The notes under the pieces were generated by a model. It did not search any database, was not told the DNA's origin, and worked only from the letters and a program-made list of their open reading frames with translations. A stretch of 64,000 bases of DNA, taken from positions 1 to 64,000 of the forward strand of contig JAFKAC010000111.1 of NCBI GenBank assembly GCA_025766275.1. Reading direction: 5' to 3'. This DNA comes from Lactarius indigo. Its lineage: Eukaryota > Basidiomycota > Agaricomycetes > Russulales > Russulaceae. The position numbers and the translations under genes are program-made. Below, piece after piece: positions 41,737-52,102 of this stretch. How positions within the stretch are numbered: the first letter of the stretch is position 1; each line of letters opens with the position of its first letter.

Positions 41737-44700
41737 GGTCGACTCTGGAGCGACCGACAACTTCATCAAACCAAACATGGCAGCTCGGGCCGGAATCCCG
41801 ATACAGCCACTGAAGACACCTCGCAAAATATGGAATATAGACAATACGGAGAACAAAGCTGGGTTAATCACTCATTATGTTAACCTAGAAGTAAAAACGC
41901 GAGGACAGATAAAACGGATGACCTTCCTGGTCACCGACCTCGGAAGCGAAGACATGGTGCTCGGGTACCCATGGCTTAGCGCCTTCGAGCCCACCATCAG
42001 CTGGGCCACTGCAACAACACATCCGGACGTACAACCCGTAGTGCTAGCCACCACGGAAGATTTGCTCGCGATACCTACCATTCGCGCCCTGATCACCGCC
42101 GAAAAGGAAGCCATTGTGCAGGAGTTATACGAAGAAACCTCCATCCGAGCCACGACCTCGACGGAACTGGCCATATCGGCAAAGCAACAGCAAACGGCAG
42201 TTGAACTGCCTGCGGTATACGCCAAATTTAGTAACCTTTTCAACGAGCAAGCCTCACATCGCTTCCCCCCGGCAAGGCCGTGGGATCATGCGATTGACTT
42301 CAAACCGTCAGCACCGGCTGCTATAGACTGCAAGATATACCCCATGACACAAAAAGAAGAGAGCGAACTTAAAGAATTCCTAGACGAAAAGCTGAAACAG
42401 GGCTACCTACGCCCTTCTATATCTCCGTACGCGTCATCCTTTTTCTTCATCAAAAAGAAGGACGGAAAACTATGCCCGGTACAGGACTATCGGGTCATCA
42501 ACTCTCATACCATTCGAAATCAGTACCCACTACCACTAATACAAGATCTCATCCTCGACCTCAGCAACGCCCACATATACACGAAGCTCGACATTCGCTG
42601 GGGGTATAACAACATACGCATCCGCGACGGAGATCAAGAAAAGGCAGCGTTCAAGACCAAATTTGGCCTTTTTGAGCCAACGGTTATGTTCTTCGGCCTT
42701 ACCAACTCCCCGGCGACCTTCCAGGCCATGATGAACCACATCTATCGCGATACAATAGCCAAGCACGAACGGTTGGGCACTACGATACGTGTTTACATGG
42801 ATGACATCGGTATCGCGACTCACTTCGATCACGACCTAGCTGCCCATATCTCCGCGGTTAGCGATGTGTTGCGTGTGGCGGAGGAACACGACCTCTATTT
42901 CAAACTCGAAAAGTGCCTCTTCCACCAACCGCGGATGGATTACCTGGGGGTAATCCTTGAAAGGGGGGTGACCCGTATGGACCCCGTAAAAGTTCAAGGC
43001 ATCAAAAACTGGCCCACGCCAACGAAAGTCAAGGACGTGCGGTCCTTCCTGGGCTTTTGCAACTTTTACAGACTTTTCATCCGCGGCTTTGCAACCCACG
43101 CCAAGCCACTCACCAAACTAACACGAAAAGACGAAGAGTGGAGGTGGACCGAAGAAGAGGACAAAGCCTTCAACACCCTAAAAAGCCTTGTAACTAAGGA
43201 ACCAGTGCTGGCGCACCCTGTCCTCCAAGACCCATTCGAACTAGAAGTCGATGCTTCGGGTTACGCGGTGGGAGCCGTATTATTGCAAAAGAAATCTGAC
43301 GGAAAGCGACACCCCATAGGCTATTACTCCACGACACTCTCCGAGGCAGAACGAAATTACGATATTTATGACCTGGAACTACTCGCAATTGTCAAAGCCC
43401 TGAGAAATTGGAGACCACTACTAGCCGGGGCACCACATAAAATCAAGATTTACTCCGACCACCTGAACCTACAATACTGGAAGTCGCCGCAGAAGATCAG
43501 CAGACGCGTCGCAAGGGAGGTGCTCGAACTCTCCGAGTACGATTTTGAAATCCATCATATCAAGGGGAAGAACAACGGAAGAGCCGACGCACTGTCGCGA
43601 CGACCAGACTACGACCAGGGAGTAGGGGACAACAGCGAGGTAATAGTGCTACCCCCAGAAGTGTTCGTCCGAACCCTCAACGCGGCAAGAACGTTGACCC
43701 TCAATCCAAACCTGCTGCAACCGCGACATCAACAAGACGAACAAGTAATCAAGGTGTGGGCGAACTCCCACCAATTGAAGAAGATACAGGGAGAATGGTA
43801 CAAAGACGGCAGGTTCGTAATCACTGGACCAGCATCAACGCACCGCGTGCTAATTCACGACCACCACGACTTGCCAATACACGGACACCCGGGAATCGCG
43901 AGAACGCAGCGAATTCTGGAAAGACACTACTGGTGGCCACGGATGCGAAAGGATGTTTACGAATACGTACAAGGGTGCGCCGAATGCCAACGAAACAAGG
44001 TCAACACGCGACCTATCCGCGCGGCCCTACACCCCATCGCACCAGTGCTTGATGCACTCCCCTTCCAAATGGTCGCAGTGGACTTCATCACCAAACTGCC
44101 GGTATCAGAAGGACACAACAGCATTCTCACCGTTACCGACCACGACTGCAGTAAAGCCTCAATATTCATACCATGTCGAGAAGAGATAACCGCCGAGGAA
44201 ACCGCCGCGCTGTACGTCCGTCATGTTTTCAAACGATTCGGACTACCGCGCAAAATTATCAGCGACCGAGACCCGCGGTTTACATCCAAGTTCACCAGGG
44301 AAGCGTGTCGCATCCTAGGAGTCCAACAAAACATATCAACGGCGTATCATCCGCGTACTGATGGGCAGTCGGAGAGAACTAACCAGTGGCTGGAACAGTA
44401 CTTGCGCTTCTGGGTAAACGAGCGGCAAGATAACTGGGTCACGTACCTGCCAATCGCAGAGTTTGCACACAACAACTGGCCTCACGAACATACGAAACAG
44501 TCACCGTTTCAGCTCTTAATGGGGTACGACCCGCGAGCTGATTGGACCGATAAGCCCTCCCCTATTCCGCAAGTCACTGCACGACTAACTCAGCTGAAAG
44601 AAGCTCGGACAGACGCCCAACGCCTCATGAAAAGGGCACAAGAAGCGTGGGTACGCAACAAAGATACGCCCAAATTCCGCATCAACGACCTCGTGTGGTT

Positions 44701-46318
44701 AGAGGGGAAACATCTCCGAACCAATCAACCCACGACAAAATTAGCGGCGCGACGCCACGGACCTTTCAGGGTGATTCAGGTGATGTCGCCTTATAATTAT
44801 CGATTGGAACTTCCCACGCAGTGGAGCATACACCCAGTGTTCCACATCGATCTTCTCACACCTTACAAACAAACTTCCCTGCATGGGGAGAATTTCACGC
44901 GCCCGCCGCCAGAACTGATCGATGGAGAAGAAGAATATGAGGTCGAGGCCATTCTGGACTCTCGGCATTTCGGAAGAGGCAAGCGCCTCCAATACCTCAT
45001 CAAATGGAAGGGCTACTCGGACTCGGAGAATCAGTGGGTCGATAAGGATGACGTCTTTGCACCGGAAGCAGTCCGTCTATACCAGGAAACGCAAGCGCGC
45101 GGAAGACAGGTTAAAACAAACGGCGCAGTAGTCGAGGGGAGTCATCCCTCTTTCCTTCGCTCTATCACCTCTCTTATGCCTACTTCCCCTCTGCGACATG
45201 TCACCCAAGCGGCACTCCTCGACTCCCTCGCACAAGACGCCCACGCCCTCTTGGCTGAGGACGACGACACCGAGGTACCCAACCCTCAAATCACCCCATG
45301 GACACCTCTTAGACCAACGGAGGGGCCCATCACCGCTCAAGAGTGGGCCCACGTCATCAGCCGATTCCCCGATCCAACCACCACCCCCGACGGGGGAGTC
45401 GTCCACGTCTTCCGAGACGAGCATGGACAGCGCGAGCCGATCGCCGCTATCCCCCCAAGCGACGACCTCATCGGCGTTCGCGGAGTTTTCCCGAGCAACA
45501 ACCAGCGTTCAAGCGCTGATGGAGTACAAGTTGGAGGGGTGGAAGAGAGTAGCAGCGGAGTGGCAGAAGGAGCAGCTGGACTCAGCCGCGGCCCGACTGA
45601 GGGAGATGCGCGAGCGACGGCAGCGATGGAGGCTGCTGAGGCTGGCCATGACGACAACGATTACTACCCGGCACGCCACGCCTTCCTTCGAACGAAAAGC
45701 GACCCTACTAATCCCCTCATCACGCCCTGGCTCGTCTACACCGACGGGTCCCCCATGTATCGAGGACGTGTGCGTGTACCCGGCGCTGCCGATCATCGTC
45801 CGTTCACCGCCGCCGACGATCCCGCGCATGTCATTGCGCCTGAGGGGTTCCGGGCGAACCGACGACCCCATCACATTCGATACCCCATCACCGGGCCCGA
45901 CGGAGTAGAGCGGGACGCATCTCACGTCCAAATCATCGGAGGGGCCGACCCCCTCATATTAGGAGTTATACCAGGGTCGCCGCACGTCTATGGTAAGCCC
46001 TTTTACGCCGAGCCGCACGTGTCCGCCGCTCTCCGCCCCGCGTACCCCCACGAGGACCTGGTGGTCTTCGAAGCAGACCGCATCACCGACCGGGCTCTCA
46101 ACCACATCAACGACGAGTCGCTTACGGCTGAGGTCACGCGTTTCTGCGTGGCCAGCTACGAGCTAGACCGACTCCGTGCCCGGGTGGCTCAGCTCCGTGC
46201 CATGATTGAATGTGCACAAGACGACCGCCGCAACTCCATCTATCGCCTGGAGCGTGCCACGGCCCTCGAGCGCATTGCCGACGAGCAACGCGACTGGCCA
46301 GCAAGGGACTTTCGGTGA
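41737..46318 (+). CDS. pol: Pol of chromovirus 3, protease to C-terminal extension
   Basis: Open from the protease aspartate (VDSGATDNFIKPN) to the stop at 46316-46318. Order: protease; reverse transcriptase with KLCPVQDYRVIN (sisters have KLRPVQD, a CGC to TGC change) and YMDDIGIAT near 42796; RNase H (LEVDASGYAVGAVLLQK to HHIKGKNNGRADALSRRPD); integrase with H-H-C-C finger (HGHPG, CAECQRNK) and D,D,E residues in DFITKLP, SDRDPRF and DGQSERTNQ; chromodomain EEYEVEAILDSRHFGRGKRL to ENQWV (about 44935-45045). After it comes a roughly 420-residue extension, unusual for chromoviruses, containing ILGVIPGSPHVYGKPF and a C-terminal helix. It replicates and inserts the element; the chromodomain would steer integration to heterochromatin. 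The N-terminus lies at 33968-34119. Confidence 0.9.
45198..45908 (+). CDS. Overlapping ORF (+1 to pol), chromovirus 3 copy
   Basis: 236 codons, MSPKRHSSTPSHKTP to DTPSPGPTE-stop, entirely inside the pol C-terminal extension. The middle carries WKRVAAEWQKEQLDSAAARL and RRQRWRLLRLA, a highly charged amphipathic helix. ATPSFERKATLLIP and SLRLRGSGR follow. Against the diverged chromovirus 4 copy these blocks are better conserved than the pol frame over the same bases. How it would be translated (leaky scanning, re-initiation or a spliced RNA) is unknown. It matches no family known to me. Confidence 0.5.
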   Translation: MSPKRHSSTPSHKTPTPSWLRTTTPRYPTLKSPHGHLLDQRRGPSPLKSGPTSSADSPIQPPPPTGESSTSSETSMDSASRSPLSPQATTSSAFAEFSRATTSVQALMEYKLEGWKRVAAEWQKEQLDSAAARLREMRERRQRWRLLRLAMTTTITTRHATPSFERKATLLIPSSRPGSSTPTGPPCIEDVCVYPALPIIVRSPPPTIPRMSLRLRGSGRTDDPITFDTPSPGPTE

Positions 46319-46347
46319 GCCGGGGTCTCACGCTGAAGAGGGGGTGA

Positions 46348-46901
46348 TGTTACGTTTCGGACTTTCTGTACTGTGGTACGATAACTTCTGAGGACCCTTA
46401 CTGTACCGGTTGCAACTACGGCGGTAAGGTAGATTAGTTGCGGACTTACTTACGGTGATACGGTGGTGCGATAGGCGATAGGCGATAGGGTACGATAAGC
46501 TGACTGATGACCAACGCCACTAGTACTGGTACTAGTAGTATTAGGGTTCGAGTTGTTTCTGCGATACGTCGGACGCTACTTTACTGTGTCTCATAGCAGC
46601 GCTTGTAAGCCTGCTCGATATGTATTTAAACTGTCTTGTGAAGACCAAGATACGCCATCTTGGTCTTCTTGAATCGTCACTCGTGTTTCCTTTCTTTCCC
46701 TCTCATCTCATTCTAAAGCAGGACTTCCGACTTCCAACTCGTTGAAGTAGCAAAGAGCAAACAGACGTCTTGTCGGTGTACCTTCGCGTATTCACTAAGA
46801 CAAGAACACGGACCTCCTGGTCGTCGTGTCGATTGAACATTCGCTAAGTTGTTATCGCCCCTAAAGAGCTCAAGTCGAGCTAACGTCGTGGCGACGTTAC
46901 A
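46348..46901 (+). repeat. 3' LTR of chromovirus 3
   Basis: 554 bp, TGTTACGTTTCGGAC...CGACGTTACA, preceded by the purine tract GAAGAGGGGGTGA. It differs from the 5' LTR (solo insertion removed) by one base (CAAGTCGAGC versus CAAGTCAAGC). Confidence 0.96.
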
Positions 46902-46906
46902 CAGTG

Positions 46907-48485
46907 CGAAGAGGAACACAAGTGTGAGGTTCAGCAGCAGCAGCATGCGCACACAGACATCCACAGCCCATCGAAAGATTGGCAATGACTATCAGTACAC
47001 AGGACAGCACTTATGGTAACCACAGCAATGTGCACAGACATGTGTAGCATCAGCAATCGGTTCACAGCAACTAGGGCCAGCACACGTACTACCAGCTATC
47101 CCATGCCATTGTACACATTCCCACAGGTCTTCCATCAACACTCATTTCCTGTCAAAGTCAGCACAAGTTTCTACAAATCCCACGATGACAGCGCCCCACC
47201 TTCACAAAGAGCAGTCTCACATTGGCTGCAGTGCTCTTTGGCTGTGCAGCAATGTGCAAGGAAGAACGCAACGCAATCTAGGTGGGATCTGTTTGGCAGA
47301 GACAAGAGCACAAAGCAAAGGCTCCAGTGGCAGCGCCATGTATGCGCAAATACTCATGGACACGTGGCAAAGTGCGCAGTACCAGCAGACCAGTAGCGAT
47401 GCGCGCCGAAGAGGGTCACAAGTCCAGCAGCAGTGCCTGTGCAGGCATCACACAGATTGTCGCGGCTTGCCCAGTGGTGCAGACCAGCCCCAGGCGTTGA
47501 CTCAAACATTTTCGATACCATGGAGAATGTCATGCATTGACAGTAGTGATCGCAGGTTCCACAACAGCATGCATGGAGGAATATGACATAGTTCTTACAA
47601 GAATGACCCCAAGCATGGCGAGGAACACAAACACAAGGGCCCAACTGCAGTGACAAAAGCACCATGTGCATGGATGTTCGTGTCATGCTCGAAGACTAAG
47701 GTTGGCCACCCACATGTGCAATGTTGCTTACAGGTTATGTGGAAAGGCATGCAGAAGGTTGCAACCAGTCCATCAAGAGCGACTCTCGGCACAAGAACAG
47801 TGCAAGAACTCAGCCTCGGTGATAACAGTTCGCATGTGCGGATGTCTGCGGCCCATCAAAAAATTGGCAACAACTAACAGTACATGTGACAGCACTTACG
47901 ACACATGCGGTGATGTGTGTGGTACTTGCAGAGCGACTTAATCAAGAACGGCATGCACTGGGAGTACAAGTGGGGCAGCAACAGCGACACTTACTTGCAG
48001 ATGCCCATGGCACATCAAGAGTTCGGCGATAGCATACCGCACCTGTGGTGACGTTTACAGGGCATGCAGCAACATACATGACACCAGTGGATCAGCAGCA
48101 ACATACAGCAAGGAGTATTACCAGTCCGGTGGCAGCAACTGCACCAGCATTGCATGTACATTTGCAGCTTGCACAGGAGTTCAGAGCAGTCTTAGGCATC
48201 AGTAGTTGTGTTTTCAAGTCTCACAAATGCATGTGCGACAAGAGCAACTTTGCAGTACCAAGAGCAGCAGTTCGGCTGAGTCCCTCAAGTGCAAGTGTAT
48301 CAGTGACAGCACCACAATCACGCAACCTTTGGCGATTCGGCTGAGTGTCAAGGATGACACCATGTACCAGCACACGCATTTGCAACTCCCGCGACAGCAC
48401 ACCCAGCGAACACAATTCAGCCCAAGACATCAGTACTACTGCATGAGGCAGTCTCAAGCACACAAGATACATCCAAGGGGATGAC
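46907..48485. repeat. Degenerate tandem-like repeat region, continuation of 29651-30790
   Basis: Blocks recur every several hundred bases. CCCATCGAAAGATTGGCAA (46967) reappears as CCCATCAAAAAATTGGCAA (47851) and more weakly near 48010. ACAGTAGTGATCGCAGG (47540) repeats 30053. GCAGCA-rich stretches are frequent. Short open frames here share no family. I see no gene. Confidence 0.45.
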
Positions 48486-50510
48486 TGTTACTGACCCCTG
48501 TGCCACAAGCCGACCAAATTCCTGCGCACACTGGTGACTGAGGACAGTCAGGATCTCAGTTGGGAGTGGATAATACACCCAGCACATAGCTGGCCAGGTA
48601 AATTACTGTTTTTGGATCTGTCATCTTTTACTACCATCTTGCACTGCTCTGGCAGCCCGCACTTTCCCACACTTCAGCCAATATTGGGCACTTTTCCATC
48701 GCTCTGGCAGCCGACTTTCCCACGCTTCGGCCAATCTTGGGCATTGGCCCATTCCATTCCTTTTGCTTTGTGACCTCACTTGGTTGCCCTCTAGGGTCTA
48801 CTTTATATTTAGATCAATACCTCTGTTTCCATGTATATAAACATCCTGTAACTACCCCTTTCCCCCAGTTAATCTTAGTCTGCTTTCCCTCAGAGCTTAG
48901 AGCTCTGAGGGTCCCAGTTCCCTTTGCTCGCTGTGTTCCCCTAAGTGCTGCACCATTGCATGCCCTTCAGCGCTTTAGAGTGACGTTTCCCCCGAATCAG
49001 CCAACTGCTGTACGAAGTAGCAGGTCCCGTGAAGGCCTGCACAATCGGCAATGCAGCTTCACACCTCCCTGAACCCAGGGTAGCTCAGGTTGTTTTGGGC
49101 AGTGTCCTGACATGTAGAGACAACCTAGCTCATCAGCAGGTGGTGGTGCTGGAGAGAACCATGGCTGAGGGAGTTGACGGTGAGGGCAGTTGTCATGGGC
49201 TCTCCTTCTTGACTTACTTGACGGACCAAGGGTATGGGACCGTCTTCGATGCCCATTGGCGGATGCATCTGGTAGTCTCTGTCCACAGGGAGGGGTTTGG
49301 TTAGATGACATAAAAATTTAGGACTCACAATCGGCAAGCCCACTTATATATGGACATTATGGCATCGCTTAGCTGGGTGGACCCAAACCATGACTTTGAA
49401 AACTCACAGCACTATGGAAACCCGTGCATGTATCAGGTGGGACATAGTGGGAGAGGCTAGGATGTGAGCATGTGAGCATGACAGCTGAGTTTGAGTGTCA
49501 CGCTAGCCACAAACAAGCCTTGTTTGTTATTGGCACATCACAACTCTGCATCACAACTCCAACACTACCAATTTTGGAATATCAAGTACCCTTTTTCCCA
49601 ACTGTCTACTGGACTTCTTAGTGCGTTGCATATTCCAGCTATTCTTAAACCGATCACTAACACAGATCCTTATATTCTGATCTACTTTTTTCTAGGTATT
49701 TTACCAGGTGCTGGCTTCCCACTTTGAACCACATTGAACCTTTTTTTATTCTAGGCTGCTGTGTGACACAAAACCATGGATACTCTGTTGATGTTGTGCA
49801 GCAATGGGTGACTGCTTGGCTTCAGGTGAGTGCCTTGCGTATTTTCATAACTGGTACCTCGATCGCTCACTCAGATCCATCTTTATGGGTATTTTACTGG
49901 GAAGTTTGGTCACTAGCAGATATTTTGCCGGGTGTGCTCTGGCTGGACTCAGAATTTCATGTTCAGCCATTATGGATGGCACATCAAACAAACTGTGTGC
50001 GCTCTGTTGGGTTTTTTGTGCGCTCACAGTTGGCTTGAGTGCAGGTAAGTTCACTTTTACTTTTACTTTGTATTGTTTGTCTGACTAGTTTTTCTTGATG
50101 CCACGCTACTGCACAGGCGTACTTGGATGACACTGCCGTTCCTCAACTCCCGTCGCCAATCTACAAGTATTGTAGCCGCCATATTTTGACACCAAATCAA
50201 TATAACTCCCCTGCAATTTCTGTCGGCTGTCCATTTGATCACCATGACCAACCATTCAACTTTCAAAATACATGGTATATGAACCCCCCCTCCTTACACA
50301 TGTTGACCGTTCCCACCTCTAGGTACCCCTAGCTGTCCCACCATGAATTGACTTCACAGCGCCTCCAAAAGCAGCTGATGTGAAGCATGTGGACAGTTCT
50401 TCATACACAAAGCTAGCCTCACCAAACACCTCCACAACAACTGCACCGCTGCTCACAATTGCTCAAGAGAACTTTGGAAGAATGGCCCTTCTAACATCAA
50501 AAAACTCAGA
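48486..50510. other. Non-coding or unrecognised stretch with a promoter-like segment
   Basis: A short direct repeat (GCTCTGGCAGCC near 48648 and 48702) is followed by ATGTATATAAACATCC near 48832, a good TATA box about 30 bases before a pyrimidine-rich stretch. That looks like an LTR or transposon promoter, but I could not find matching TG...CA ends with a target duplication. From 49490 to 50500 there are short open segments with possible introns that I cannot assign. Part of this may be the 5' end of the Plavaka gene. Confidence 0.35.
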
Positions 50511-51595
50511 GTGTTGCTTTCATACTCCCGAAAGCAAGTATGTGAGGAGGTTCTGCCTCATGCTAGTGATGGCCACAGACTACAGGCTGAGCAATCAGTT
50601 CCCCCCTCTGCAGATACTTGTGACTTTGAGTTGGCTCAGTTGGTATGTATACTACTTGTCATTAATTCAGATCTGGCTGATACACATATTTCTTCCAGGA
50701 TGTAGAGATTGGTGATGCTGTCTTGGTGTCAGCAGAGCCACTCTCTTCCCGACGGGTCCACTGGCCAACCTGGAAAGTCCTAGAGAATGCCCCAGTCAAA
50801 CCCCCATTGTCTAGTGCTGCCAGCAACAATGGGCGATCATCTCCTATTGATGGCAACAACAGACATGAGTCCCTTATTGAGGATGTCCCCCACTTCACTT
50901 TTGTGCCCGCAAATCGGTTTGGTCTTGTACAAGAATACCAACGATCTATGGCCGTCATCATCTCTGAAGATACACGAAACCCCCTTGCCGTGGACCCCTC
51001 CCTATCTTGTCCAAAACCTGACAGGGAAGTCTCTGACATCATCTACCCTTATCCGAATATTAGTTCATTTTTATTCAACCTCACCTGGAGGCAGATGCAG
51101 GGCATTGTCTCTTCCTCAGACTGGGCTTCCGTGGTCAAAGTGCTCCTTGATGAACGCTTTGAGAGTAAGAAACTGGACGGTGTTGACTTTGCAGCAATCG
51201 AAAGAGTGATAGCCATGGATATTCAGTCACCATGGGGTGGCAATGGATGGCAACGCAATACTATCATCATTGAGGTCCCAACTGGAAAAAAACCGACAGC
51301 AGCTTCACGCCACATGGAGGCAAATGCACATGCATGCAGCCAACGATACGATGAGGTAGACCCTGATGGCGATCCCTTTCCTGCATACAAAGTCCCTGTC
51401 CACAACATCCGCACTCACTCTCTCATGCAAACCATGTTGGAAACTATTTAAGAGGGAAGAAATTCTGCGGAGCTGCACTGGTATGGCCATAAAGAAGTCT
51501 GGCAGCCACCCTATCGTGATACACCCCTGGAGCATGTCTGGGGAGAGCTATACTCCTCTGACACATTCCTGGCTGCTGAACACGACCTTATTAGT

Positions 51596-51923
51596 TGTTA
51601 CGACTTGACACTTGTATCACGGTTACTCGACTCGGGACCCTTACTGTACCGGTTGTCACTACGGCGGTAAGGTATATTAGTGACGGACTTATCTACGACG
51701 CGCGGTGATACGGTAGTACGATAGGAGATACGGTACGGATTGCTGACTGAGGACTGACGCCACGAATACTAGTACTAGTAGTACTAGGGTTTGAGCTACT
51801 TACGCGACACGTTGGACGCTTACCTACTGTGACTCATAGCAGCGCTTGAAAGCCTGCTCATTCTGTATTTAACTTGTCTTGCGAAGACCAAGATACGCCA
51901 TCTTGGTCTTCTTGAATCGTCAC

Positions 51924-51959
<36 letters not shown>

Positions 51960-52102
51960 ATCTTCGCCCTTCTAAAGATCGCAAGTGCACCTTCGAGTGT
52001 TCACCATTGTCTACGCTTGGACCTCCGCGTCTTCAAGACATTCGCTAAGTTGTTACCGCCTCTGTCGAGCTCAAGTCGAGCTAACGTCGTGACGGCGTTA
52101 CA
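51596..52102 (+). mobile_element. Solo LTR, chromovirus family 1 type, in the Plavaka transposase
   Basis: 507 bp, TGTTACGACTTGACAC...GACGGCGTTACA, flanked by TTAGT (51591-51595 and 52103-52107). Removing it and one duplication restores an uninterrupted frame from EHDLIS to AHLDSVHPC. It contains the TATTTAAC box and the 12-bp hairpin shared with the full elements. Confidence 0.96.
51929..51957 (+). repeat. (TC)n microsatellite inside a solo LTR
   Basis: About 14 uninterrupted TC units in the transc­ribed part of the LTR, where other copies have TTTCCTTTCTTTCCCTC. Confidence 0.8.

Larger units (their letters stand above)
30791..46901 (+). mobile_element. Chromovirus 3 (Ty3/Gypsy, family 1), split by chromovirus 4
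   Basis: Target duplications CAGTG (30786-30790 and 46902-46906) flank a plus-strand element. Its LTRs (30791-31927 with a 578-bp solo LTR inside, and 46348-46901, 554 bp) differ at a single CpG-type site. A second chromovirus (34120-41731) is inserted in the protease. Without both insertions the element is 7911 bp with open gag and pol, so it was a very recent and probably competent copy before it was hit. Confidence 0.97.

Noticed and set aside
48486..49310. A further solo LTR starting TGTTACTGACC
   Set aside because: No CA end followed by a copy of the preceding five bases (ATGAC) was found downstream.
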